DNA of 11,563 nucleotides from Phialocephala subalpina (lineage: Eukaryota; Ascomycota; Leotiomycetes; Helotiales; Mollisiaceae): assembly GCA_900073065.1 (NCBI GenBank), contig FJOG01000115.1:9068-20630 (forward strand). Reading direction: 5' to 3'. The notes beneath the pieces are model-generated. The model made no database searches and was not told where the DNA came from. It saw only the letters and a list, made by a program, of their open reading frames with translations. A program made the translations under genes and the position numbers. Below, piece after piece: positions 1-8,575 of the stretch (the stretch's first letter is position 1; every line of letters starts with the position of its first letter).

Positions 1-300
1 GATTTTTTTTATTTATTAAATTATTTTTTATTTATTTTTAATTATATATATATTATAAATTTTATAATAAATTATTTAATATTATTATTAGTTTTCGATT
101 ATTAATAATAATTATAAATTAATAATAATACGCTCGAATATTCTTTATATTTTAAAATTAATTTAAAAGTGAATTTCTAAGAAATTAATTTTTTTAAATT
201 TTTTATTTATTATAAAATTTTATTAATATTCCAAAATAAAAGTTACGCGTATTAATCACTTGATTATAGAAAGTAATAAGCTTTCGATACTAATTAATAT
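1..300. other. AT-rich, RIP-like non-coding block (left edge)
   Basis: This stretch is almost entirely A and T, with runs of TpA and TpT, very few CpA or TpG dinucleotides, and a few surviving CpG. That is the composition left by heavy repeat-induced point mutation. I see no open frame of useful length and no recognisable protein remnant. It is probably the end of an old degraded repeat or an AT isochore that continues beyond the window. Normal composition returns around position 300-310. Confidence 0.6.
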
Positions 301-538
301 CAATGCTAATACAAGCCTTTCGAGGCTTTTAGGTTTCTCGCCATATATAGCCATTATAATAAGTCGCATCTCGCGAGAAGTAAAGGAATAGTCAAACCCA
401 TACCTTTCGTACTCTATCTCGCGACGATATCTTGGCTTACTTCATTGACAATACCTTCGCCAGCGATCAAACTCATGTGATTTAAAGCAGTGTCGGACGT
501 CTGACAGCGAACAAGAAAATTCTTGAAATACCGGTAAG

Positions 539-565
539 CTTCCCTCCCCTCCCCCCCCTTTTTTT
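539..565 (+). repeat. 27-nt pure pyrimidine tract
   Basis: An uninterrupted C/T run that includes eight consecutive C followed by seven T. It is low-complexity DNA. Such tracts are common in fungal promoters and intergenic regions, but no gene start lies near enough for me to assign a role. Confidence 0.7.
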
Positions 566-1084
566 GGCACATTCATCAAACCAAAGTTCTCTGATATCCC
601 GTTGGGAAACAACCCGAGTGATAAAGTTACGCGAACACGCCAGCCACCTCTACACTTCAGAACATAATATATGTGCTCAATCCTAGGAATGCAAAGCATA
701 GAACGGTTCATGGGTTTGAGACTCATCTAAGTCTCGGAAGGAAACTCGTCGTGCGCCAAGGCTAATGTCACTCAGCAACTTTCTCTTCCAAGAATAGTCA
801 AAATTTGACGCCTCCATAGCTTATATTTCGGGAAGAAAACGCTTCGATCTATTTACTTACGTTAATGCTCGGGTCATGAATATTGTTTACTAGCGGTACT
901 ATACCACTTTCCTCGATGAAGCGTCATGTATCTGATCTTTTTGTTTGAACTATATCGGATATAAATAGATAAGAACTAGTTTATTGCTTCATGATGTATA
1001 GAAATCTGTTTCAGCTGTGTCAATTTGTTATTCTCGTGTGAGTTAGCTCCTGTTCAACTCCGAATCCAAAAAGTGGGGGCCAAA

Positions 1085-1109
1085 ATTGCGGGGTAAGTAA
1101 CCCCGCAAT
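1085..1109. repeat. Perfect 10-bp inverted repeat (hairpin)
   Basis: The arm ATTGCGGGGT at 1085-1094 is exactly mirrored by ACCCCGCAAT at 1100-1109, around a 5-nt spacer. Skipping one A at 1110 adds three further A-T pairs. The GC-rich core stands out against its surroundings. It could be the terminus of a small non-autonomous transposon or a protein-binding palindrome. No gene end lies close by, so a terminator role is not supported. Confidence 0.6.
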
Positions 1110-1406
1110 ATTTTGAGTCACAACGGTACACAGGGCTTAGCTGTCTGAAGCCTGTTAAAATGCGATTTCGAAGTAAGATGGTTTGAGTTATTTGGGCTGC
1201 AGGTCATCTACTAGCAGGATTTCTTACATTGAGCTTCTGTCAGTGGCCATTTTTGCTTCATTTTTCGCACCCCAAAAGAGAGAAGGTAATTATAGACACT
1301 CAGTGATGACTCTTATGGAACCACGTCATTATTTTGATAGATATGCTAAAGGAATCTTGTGATATCGGGACTTATCGCTTGATAGGTTTGGATTCTTCAC
1401 CCCTCT

Positions 1407-1411
1407 TGGTG
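1407..1411. repeat. Target-site duplication TGGTG, left copy
   Basis: Five bases, TGGTG, lie directly outside the left LTR and are repeated exactly at 7558-7562 outside the right LTR. A 5-bp duplication is the usual size for copia integrases, so this copy arose by integration and its outer ends have not recombined with another element. Confidence 0.9.
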
Positions 1412-1642
1412 TATCAGTTGCGGAAGCGGTTGGAGGCAAAATGTATAGTATTAATGTCAAATCTGTCTGTTTAACTAAGTGGAAATGTCTGCTTAATATA
1501 GTGCTCTCGCTAGAATATCGGCTTTAGGCCAAACCGCCTAGTGAGATAATGCATAACTAATGATACGGCTTCATGCCAATCATACTACAATTTCCCTATC
1601 GCATTGAGACTATCGTCACAAATTACGAGTCCTCAATTGATA
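1412..1642 (-). repeat. 3' LTR of the copia element
   Basis: A 231-bp direct repeat of 7327-7557. By eye the two copies align without gaps and differ at 21 sites, all of them transitions. On the plus strand it begins TATCAGTTG and ends CAATTGATA, RIP-altered forms of the TGTCAGTTG and CAACTGACA ends. Changes of RIP type in this copy fall mainly in the half next to the element interior. Confidence 0.95.
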
Positions 1643-1650
1643 TACTCCCT
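1643..1650 (-). other. Probable polypurine tract next to the 3' LTR
   Basis: Read on the minus strand, the bases directly before the 3' LTR are AGGGAGTA, almost all purines. LTR elements use such a tract to prime plus-strand DNA synthesis. It is short and possibly altered by RIP, so the call rests mostly on position. Confidence 0.5.
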
Positions 1651-2011
1651 AGGAAGGCTAGTTTACTAGTCTTTCTAAACTTAAGAGAGTGTTTAAAAGC
1701 TGTAAAAACAAAGCTTAAATAAAAAAGCAGTAAAGTAATCAAAAGAATAAAGACTATAATATTACGAATATAGTTCATATTTAAAGAGAATATTAAGGAA
1801 ATCGCGTAGTCTCGAAAATAGTAGTAATTTAATATTAAAACGCGAGAGTGAATGAAAATCGGAATATAATAAAAACACGCGTCGAGCGCGTCGAGAATAC
1901 ATTGGATATTATAATCGAAATAAGTAATGTTAAATTGCCCGGAAATATACTTTATTATAGTGAAGTAATGGCAATTGTAATAACTATTTGAACGGGGTCG
2001 ACAATAAGCTT

Positions 2012-3945
2012 TTAAAGGTTAATTAAGTGTTTAATATCGATAAGATTAAAGTGTTTAAGGAAAGATTCGTGCTTTTAGCGTGGTAGGGCCTTAGTAAGAC
2101 CGTTTGCGATCATTTTATTAGTGTCGATTTATTTGACGTTAATGGCTCCGTTTTCTGTTTGCTCGCGCAATTAGTGCTAGTGGATATCGACGTGTCGTAG
2201 TTTTGTGATAAATTTCGGAGAGTCCTTTATTATAAGACGAACGGTCTATAGGTTATCGCAGTAGATTACGTCGTCGTTAGGAAGATTTAGGCTGATAGCG
2301 CTAAAAAACTTGTGCTATTATAGTAGTTACGTGCAAGTTAGAGCGAGAGTTTTAAGTTTTGCTTCCGTTGTAAACGTAGAGACCGTATTTTGCCGATCGC
2401 TTTTTTAATCGATTGTATTACCGAATAGTTGGAAGATATATTTTTCGGTGCTTTTGCGAGTATTGGGGTCGTTAATTAGAGAAGCGTTGCTTATAGCTCT
2501 CTAGAGATCTACGATCGAGCTTATCGTTGGAGTTAAAGTAGACGTGCGCATACCCCCGAGTTTAAAAGCTAAGTATTTCGTATTCTCGAAGTAATTTAGT
2601 AGGTCGTTGGCAGTTTATTAGTGTTTAAGTACTGAGTTCGTATGAAACGTTGCTAGTAATGAAGTAGTGTATACTATATCTAGTCGGGAGATTATAGTTA
2701 AATAAGTCTCGGAGTCGCAGATTTATTAGTAGGCCTCGATTTCCGTAGGAGTGGTTTACTTTTAATTTCGAACGAAGATTCTCGTAAAATCGATAAGAAC
2801 TTTAAGTACTTTCTTCGTAAATAGTTTCTTAAACCGTTTGATTATCTTATCGATATACGCGTTTTAATAGAGCCAAATTTTGCGCGCTATTTTGTTTCTT
2901 ACGATTCGTATGCCTAAGAATTACTTTAGTTTCTTTAGCTTTTTTATCTTATATATTACTATTAGCTTCGATCGAAATTCTTCGTAAATTAATTAATTTT
3001 ACTAGTAATATAAGACACAAATATCGTCGATATAAAAAAAGACTATAAGTTTATCGCTAACAAAAAGACAAGCGCATTTAAATATAGGCTTTAGGCCAAA
3101 GGTTTTGCACTTAGCGGAGATATCGTTAAACTATAGAATTAGTGATCGCACTAAGCCGTAAAAAGCTATATTGAGTTTGAGTTTCTTGTTAGAGACTTTG
3201 TATTTATCGGGGAAATTAGTATAAATTAGCTCGTTAATTTGTATTTGGCCGAAGGCGTTAATAGCATCGAATTGTTTTATCTTTAAATCGAAGTAAATAG
3301 TAATTACTATTAAGACTCGAAATACTCGAACTATTAGCGTTATAATGTAAATTTCTTTAGGTTTGTATTATTATAGATCTCTCTTAGTAATTAGTTGTAC
3401 TTTGTATTTGAGAAAGTATCCGTTTGTATTAAACTTGTAAATAAGTACCTATATAAGTAGTAAATTAGTTGGTTTTAGTGCTACTTTATCGATTATCTCG
3501 AACGTGCCTTTCTCGATTAATTTAACGTATTTTTATAGTATGGCAACTTGAAAGCCAATAAGGTAAAAATGTTATTTGAGATTATAGACGTTTTTTGGTA
3601 TTAGAGGGAGTTCGGTTCTATATAGACGCCGATGTATCTAATTAACTACTAGTATAATAGTAGTATGGAAAGCTAACGCGTGTTAAAGTCGTTGGATAAA
3701 ATGGAGATATTTTATTTGCTTGCGGACGCGTTTCCCTATTTATATATGCTCTTATAAAAGATTTGTTGAGACTAAATAAATCGATTTCTTCGAGTAAATA
3801 AGTGCGGCAAATAATACTGCAAATTAAGTTGTATTACGAGATTCCGATGTTTCCGTAGAGATTAAATCGTTCGATGGACCGTTATTAGAGTTGATAGTGA
3901 GATCATTTGGAGTGTGTGTACGTTCGATAAGATTGTTTTGTGATG
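2012..3945 (-). other. Reverse transcriptase and RNase H remnants
   Basis: The reverse transcriptase catalytic box is intact as codons: YIDD at 3023-3034, inside KLIVFFYIDDICVLYY, after which stops follow. Near the end, residues NKMIANGLTKALPR, then a stop, then KHESFLKHFNLIDI correspond to the C-terminal part of copia RNase H, terminating at 2012-2014. I place the start of the reverse transcriptase domain only roughly, just after the open linker at 3947-4216. Confidence 0.9.
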
Positions 3946-4249
3946 GTTAGTTTAGCCTAAAGACAAGTGATAATTGTAATATTGAGACGTCGAGAATATT
4001 AGTTGCAACCGGAAATTGCGTAGGCTTTAGTGTAGACTCTGGCGTAGGCTTTAGGGTTCTGAGTTGTTGCTGTATTTCAAAGGTGTCTTTGATAACGATA
4101 ATATTACTGGGAGCGTCGATCGAACGTTCGTATTTTACTCCTACTTTAAGAGGCTCTGGAATGAAGTCGTCGTAATCGACCTCGGGAATGTCTATTAGCT
4201 CTATGATCTCGACCAATTGTAGAGTCTCGATTTCCGTGAGAGTAGTCTC

Positions 4250-5220
4250 GTCCTTTGGGTCGTAGAAAGAAGACTTATCGAACGTAACGTTGCGCGTAGT
4301 AATTACTCGTCGTAAAAATAAAACCTATATAAAGAAGATATTCGTTCTTTTATAGCTAATTAACCAGCCAATTTAAGTATATGCCTTTAATTTATCGAGT
4401 TTTAAAATGTTTTTCTTTAGCGGAAACGCTTTGTAATCGTAGGCACGTAAATGAGTAATAATTGGCTTTAAGTCTTTAATTCCTAAGTATTATTAAAGGA
4501 AACCGAGTAGTGTTTTTTAGTCTAATTGTCGCGTAAATAATCTATTTAAAAAGTAATTAATTAATATCGTAATATACGGGTGTAAATAAGTAGGTAATTT
4601 GGCGCTAATCTTTATAACTCTCGATCGACTAATAATTACCCCTTTAATACGTTTCGCAAGATCATTCTAATTATAAGTATTAAGTACTATCTTTTGTATT
4701 TTAATTCCTTTTTCATCCTAAATTAATGTAGTTTATTATTCTTTAAATTTAGTTTATTTATCCTTTTTTATGATTATAATCGTAAATCTTTATCTTTTTT
4801 TAATATATTTAATTAACCGTTTAAAAGTAATAACGATAATAAATTATTTAAGGTCTAATAGCGCAAAAACAAAGTGCATATAGTAAAAATCATAATGCGT
4901 GTATATTATTTTGCTCTTATCGTTAAATCTTTCCGTCATATAAATTTAATCTACGTAAAGCGTATAAAATAATCGGTTACCGCGAGTATAAAAGCGTTTA
5001 AAAATAATCTCTTTAGCGTTTTTGAGTCTATAAGTCTCATAAATACAACTTCGATCGTATTTCGTAATAACTTTGGCTCCGCGAGTATTTATTTCGAGGT
5101 AATTAATTACTTCGTAATAAAAATATCCGAGACGTTTATATTAGTCTTTAGTAGTACCTATAATTTAATTGAGGGGTTTATAAGAATTCTAAGTAGCGTT
5201 AATAACTTATTCGTGATTTA
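4250..5220 (-). other. Integrase remnant of the copia element
   Basis: Codons at 5123-5143 read stop-YKRLGY, a RIP-altered form of the WHxRLGH zinc-binding segment. Codons at 5030-5041 read YETY, from CETC, completing the HHCC finger. The first catalytic Asp lies in YVD at 4949-4951, just before a stop. Further along, residues such as KRIKGVIISRSRV, INYLLNRL and LRAYDYKAFPL follow the order of the copia integrase core and C-terminal part, ending near VITTRNVTFD. Several stops make the domain dead. Confidence 0.9.
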
Positions 5221-5261
5221 AAGGATTATACTCGAGTATATATTGCTTATAGCAGAAGGGA

Positions 5262-5455
5262 GTATAATAGATTATTATGGCAAGGCAGAATGGTAAGGCG
5301 GTGTATCACGTGGTTTGGTGAGGATATATTAAGAGATTTAGCATCTTGTATTCTTAGTTCTTTAGGCAGCTTTCTATGTGGTTCGCAGACATTAGAATTG
5401 ACTCCAAGAAGTTTACCCCTTTACATTATACATTTATTCTCCTTAAGAACTAAGT
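5262..5455. other. Non-RIP-mutated island within gag-pol, possible nested insertion
   Basis: In roughly 200 bp I count about 19 CpA plus TpG dinucleotides, against 4 to 6 in nearby 200-bp stretches of the element. The reading frame of gag-pol differs on its two sides. It lies where the pre-integrase segment should pass directly from a residue string ending KENKC to one starting CYKQYILEYNP. The short inverted pairs GTATAAT at 5262-5268 with ATTATAC at 5426-5432, and CTTAGTTCTT with its mirror at its right part, hint at a small element. Boundaries are approximate and I found no target duplication. Confidence 0.5.
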
Positions 5456-5639
5456 ACTCCATATCCTAATAAATTCCTTAGCGTACTAAATATTATAAAG
5501 AGATAATATTAGTTTAGAAACTAAAATAATAAGCCACGTTTTTAAACGTAATAAGCTTATTACGAAGGAAATTAAAGCACTTTATAATAATAATAATAGT
5601 ACTATATCTTAAAATAATTATTTCTTTATTATTAGTATA

Positions 5640-5745
5640 AATTACTTCGTTAATCTTTGCGGGCCGGAAAGTGCTAAATCGTTTATAGTTATTGCAAATA
5701 TAAATCGTCGATTTAAAGTCTAAAATAAAATTGTTTTTAAACTTG
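5640..5745 (-). other. Aspartic protease remnant of the copia element
   Basis: Codons at 5688-5720 read DFKSTIYICNN. The family consensus is a DSG-S/T active site followed by H-I-C-N. TCT to TTT turns Ser into Phe and GGA to AAA turns Gly into Lys, both RIP-type changes that remove the catalytic motif. The following residues, KRFSTFRPA, also match the copia protease region. Same frame as gag. Confidence 0.88.
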
Positions 5746-6199
5746 TAATCGCGTTATATAATTAGGAATACCGTATAGAGAGAGTATTAGAGTGCCGTAT
5801 CAACTAAAATTGTAATGTTTTCGAGTTTATCAGAAGTAGTAGAAAACGACGTAATGATTAGCTCGCTTAACTTATTAATATCGAATCTACCAGAAAACCG
5901 TGTATCCATTGGTTCGGCAGTAGATTTCTCCGACCCGAGAAAATCGTTAATATTTACACTCGAAGTGCTAATACTATAAATAGTATAACCTCTCCTTAGA
6001 TTCGCGTCAACTAAGAGTAGTGGTTTACTCTCACTTATTCTAAAGCTATTATTAGCGTTATTATTATTATTTGCCGTTTTATTATTCCGTTTGCGAAGAA
6101 ATTTAACTTTTCTAGTAATCCTTCGATTATTTTCGCACGCTTCCTCGATTAGCCTCTATTTCTCCGAATTTGGCTTCCACTCCCGAGGTTGCTTCGCGT

Positions 6200-7124
6200 T
6201 GATAATATATGGGCAGTTTTCGTACCGGTAAATGTCTCCGCAGATATAAGGACTTATAAGTCTCCTTGAGGCGTCTCGACCGTTAAGCGTTACTAATTAA
6301 AGAGAATCGTCTTAGTCTTAAATTGTAGTAAACGCATTATATCTTCCGCGTACTAGTTTTACGTTATAGCGTCTCTAATTATAATATTTGCGAAAGAGTG
6401 TTTTGAAATCAATAGAAAGTAATCCGTCTTTGTCTAGTAGTTTGGAAAGCTCGAGATTAGTAAAGTCGAGTGTAATATCTCGAACTAAGTTTAAGAATTT
6501 ATAGTGAGATTAATTACCGGTTATATTAAAGTGCTTAATCTTCTTCCCTTTGTCGTGGATAATACGCCACTGCCTAAAGATCGTATTTATATCTATTAAA
6601 TTCTTAGTAATTATAATTAGTTTATTTTATAAAGTAGTAATTTACTATTCTCGTGCTTATTTTGTAGAGGCAAATTCCTATTGTAAATTGAGTATCATTT
6701 TATGTGGGTCTTTACAGCTTTCGCAGTATATCTAATTATTTCTATCGATAGTACTATAAATGTACTTTCGCATACCGTTAAAAGCTAATTATTGATTGTC
6801 TTAGAGTTTCTTCTAATAGTTGTAATCACCCATCTCTTAACGCAAAGCTTCTTTTTCGTTTTCGTTAAAATTTGAGTATTTAGCAAATCGTGTAGTTATT
6901 ATTATATCTCCAATTATTGAGACTAAGATCGGGACATGGAAATCTGAGGGTTTTGGCTTAGTTAGCTCGTTATAATCTAAGACCGGAACTTCCTCTGTAA
7001 ATACTCCAGGGTCCATGTATTTCCAAATATCTTCCTTTATAGTAGTGGCTTTAGTGGATTCCAAGAAATCGTCTTAATTTGTCTTATCGACTAAAATAAT
7101 CACGTTTTTTTGGATATTAGCCAT
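6200..7124 (-). other. gag region with degenerate zinc knuckle
   Basis: The N-terminal part is still open at 6837-7064 and reads TTIKEDIWKYMDPGV, then KPKPSDFHVP and NENEKEALR, the layout of the copia gag domain found in fungal elements. Codons at 6213-6248 read YICGDIYRYENC followed by PYI. With the two Tyr codons restored to the Cys and His that RIP would have changed, this is the C-x-C-G-x2-H-x4-C knuckle that packages RNA. The end of gag within the polyprotein is approximate. Confidence 0.85.
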
Positions 7125-7307
7125 TAGTAAGGAGTATATATCTTATAACGAAGTATAGTAAAGTTACTCTAATAAAGTTAGTAATAGCGATTAAAGCGTC
7201 TTAGCAACTAATAACGCTGTTTATACGTTTTCGAGGGAGATTTGAATGGAAATACCGAACGAGAGATAACGCAGTAATCACAAATCAAGTGATTAATAAG
7301 TGGAGAA

Positions 7308-7326
7308 GAGTGATAGTGCTAATAAC
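7308..7326 (-). other. Probable primer-binding site after the 5' LTR
   Basis: Immediately inside the 5' LTR the minus strand reads GTTATTAGCAC. With one RIP-type reversal it becomes GTTATCAGCAC, similar to primer sites used by some copia elements. I did not match it to a specific tRNA, so position is the main support. Confidence 0.4.
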
Positions 7327-7557
7327 TATTAGTTGCGGAAGCAGTTAGAGGCAAAATGTATAGTATTAATATTAAATCTGTTTGTCTAGTTAAGTGGAAA
7401 TATTTGCTTAATATAGTGCTCTCGCTAGAACATCGGCTTTAGGCCAAACCGCCTAGTGAGATGATGTATAACTGATGATGCGGCTTCATGCCAATCATAC
7501 TACAATTTCCCCATCGCATTGAGACCATCGTCACAGATTACGAGTCCTCAACTGACA
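7327..7557 (-). repeat. 5' LTR of the copia element
   Basis: The 231-bp partner of 1412-1642. Its outer end, CAACTGACA on the plus strand (TGTCAGTTG on the minus), is the least altered of the four LTR ends. Its inner end reads TATTAGTTG, with RIP-type changes. It would have carried the element's promoter, firing leftward away from the HSP70-like gene. Confidence 0.95.
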
Positions 7558-7562
7558 TGGTG
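7558..7562. repeat. Target-site duplication TGGTG, right copy
   Basis: An exact copy of 1407-1411, directly outside the right LTR. Together they fix the element boundaries to the base. Confidence 0.9.
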
Positions 7563-8320
7563 CCTAGCCCCTTGATTAAGCGAGGCGCCCTGTTCTTGCC
7601 TCTCGTATTGATATTCACGTACTGTTGGCACTGTGGACCGGGACCCGACCTGGTCAGATTGAACAAGTCACTATGTATATTTATGCCCAACTTGAATTTT
7701 CGTTCCCAAGTAGCGAGGTCATGACGTGGTGAATGCTCGGCCTCTATCATCTTCCAGAACATAAGCCCTTGTTCTTCCTGCTGTGCAACTATAACTTGAT
7801 TTGCTCAGCTTGTCCCAGATTCATCCACACATCAGTCATAATTGAGAAGATGCGGCACGACCTAAAATATTGCCCAATTATTGATTACCATTTATGAACC
7901 TCGGGAACTCGATTCGGATCTGGGTGAGATGTGACAAGGGCCGCTGAAAAATTTCTTGGACAATAGGAAAACCGCTTCCATTGATTTTAGAGTGGTTTGA
8001 AACCTGTAGAATTTATCAAAAGAATTGATAGACCCCCCTAGCGTAATTGGCTCCATTCTCGCTATCGTAGGACGCTTACCACAACAAGGCTCGGACGTCT
8101 GATTCACTTCCCGAATGCCCAAATGCCCTGTATTCATGGCCAATGGGTGCATTGCACGTTCAGATATTCGAATGATACCTAGTCTAGGATCAAAGTGTGG
8201 TGAATGAGGTATTAAAATATAAGGCTGTCGATGCTGTCGATGGTCGTCTGATCATCCTGCGAGAAGAGATAGGACAACAGTAACAGGCCTCCAGATTACT
8301 CAAGATACATAACACGGTGC
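7563..8320. other. Upstream intergenic region; possible minus-strand gene relic
   Basis: This has normal composition without RIP. No complete gene is evident. On the minus strand, 7563-7762 is open and its translation (FWKMIEAEHSPRHDL, later KLGINIHSDLFNLTRSGPGP) looks more protein-like than chance. It runs directly into the retrotransposon, whose LTR ends it 10 codons later. Just upstream another frame reads MTDVWMNLGQAEQIKL before a stop, so one frameshift or a missed intron would join the two. A further 86-codon minus frame lies at 7892-8152. I recognise no family in any of them. Alternatively it is all promoter DNA of the HSP70-like gene. Confidence 0.35.
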
Positions 8321-8330
8321 TTATATATAT
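8321..8330 (+). promoter_or_regulatory. TATA-like element upstream of the HSP70-like gene
   Basis: The sequence TTATATATAT lies about 250 bp before the start codon in otherwise mixed-composition DNA. It would place a transcription start around 8350-8380. I looked for heat-shock elements (repeats of nGAAn) next to it and saw no convincing array. Confidence 0.35.
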
Positions 8331-8381
8331 CATTCCAGGGACCTTCGGAGCCTAAAACGCCCAATTCTTGATACGAGTCCT

Positions 8382-8570
8382 GTGATCATGTCTTCGATGC
8401 ATGTACAGCCCTATTCCATGGCCAATGGAGCGTGGCCACGCGAAGATGCGGTACAATTTCCGCGACACACAACAACGACTCCAAAGCCTCACCAAGCTTC
8501 TACGAAGTCATTAAAATATGATCTCGAAGAACATGGGAAAAGAAATTCGTCCATATTTAATAATTTTTAA
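8382..8570 (+). other. Upstream ORF in the probable 5' leader
   Basis: An open frame of 62 codons with several early in-frame ATGs (8382, 8388, 8397) ends 5 bp before the main start codon, in a different frame. If the transcript begins near the TATA-like stretch, ribosomes would meet these ATGs first. The stop-to-start distance is too short for efficient reinitiation, so it may repress translation. Alternatively it is an upstream exon: TTTTTAATAG at 8564-8573 resembles an acceptor, though no in-frame join looked compelling. The peptide is unrecognised. Confidence 0.3.
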
Positions 8571-8575
8571 TAGCG

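Larger units (their letters stand above)
301..1406. other. Intergenic region without a supportable gene
   Basis: This 1.1 kb has ordinary base composition, with normal CpA and TpG use, so it is not RIP-mutated. I checked both strands. The longest open frame, 94 codons on the minus strand at 442-726, has no recognisable motif and crosses a homopolymeric C tract, so I do not call it. The region contains a small AAGCCT-TTCG-AGGCTT hairpin at 313-328, a 27-nt pyrimidine tract at 539-565 and a longer palindrome at 1085-1109. It ends at the target site of the retrotransposon. Confidence 0.5.
2012..7124 (-). pseudogene. copia gag-pol polyprotein, RIP-destroyed
   Basis: This would have encoded the capsid and all enzymes of the element. 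The likely start is the ATG at 7122-7124, which opens MANIQKNVIILVDKTN before the first stop. The same frame runs through gag and protease to about 5460. From about 5260 to the stop at 2012-2014 everything lies in a second frame: integrase, linker, reverse transcriptase and RNase H. The whole reads as about 1700 codons plus one base, so a single net shift explains it. In-frame stops sit at expected Gln (CAA to TAA) and Trp positions, for example in the integrase where VD-stop-IYM probably derives from VDWIYM. His-to-Tyr, Cys-to-Tyr and Gly-to-Lys changes are likewise of RIP type. A short linker stretch at 3947-4216 is still open. No function remains. Confidence 0.92.
1412..7557 (-). mobile_element. 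Ty1/copia LTR retrotransposon, full length, RIP-inactivated
   Basis: This is a 6146-bp element bounded by two 231-bp direct repeats and a matching TGGTG duplication. On the minus strand the order is 5' LTR (7327-7557), probable primer site, gag, protease, integrase, reverse transcriptase, RNase H, purine tract and 3' LTR (1412-1642). Integrase before reverse transcriptase identifies the copia superfamily, as opposed to gypsy. LTR ends are TGTCAGTTG and CAACTGACA, read best in the right copy's outer end; the other ends carry C-to-T or G-to-A changes. Internal CpA and TpG are strongly depleted while CpG persists, which is the RIP signature. The element cannot encode its own proteins. It is antisense to the HSP70-like gene and starts about 1 kb upstream of it. 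Confidence 0.95.

Noticed and set aside
442..726. 94-codon minus-strand ORF
   Set aside because: No motif or family is recognisable, it is read through a homopolymeric C tract giving four Gly in a row, and the surroundings have no splice or promoter signals that would support a gene.
6550..6735. 61-codon plus-strand ORF rich in Ile, Val and Tyr
   Set aside because: It is antisense to the gag region of the retrotransposon; its hydrophobic look comes from the AT-rich RIP-mutated DNA.
1412..7557. A gypsy-type element or a duplicated host segment
   Set aside because: Integrase precedes reverse transcriptase, which fits copia and not gypsy; the LTR ends, target duplication and protease/integrase remnants exclude a simple host duplication.
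8330..8360. Heat-shock element next to the TATA-like stretch
   Set aside because: Only scattered TTC-like triplets are present, without the regular 5-bp alternation of nGAAn units.
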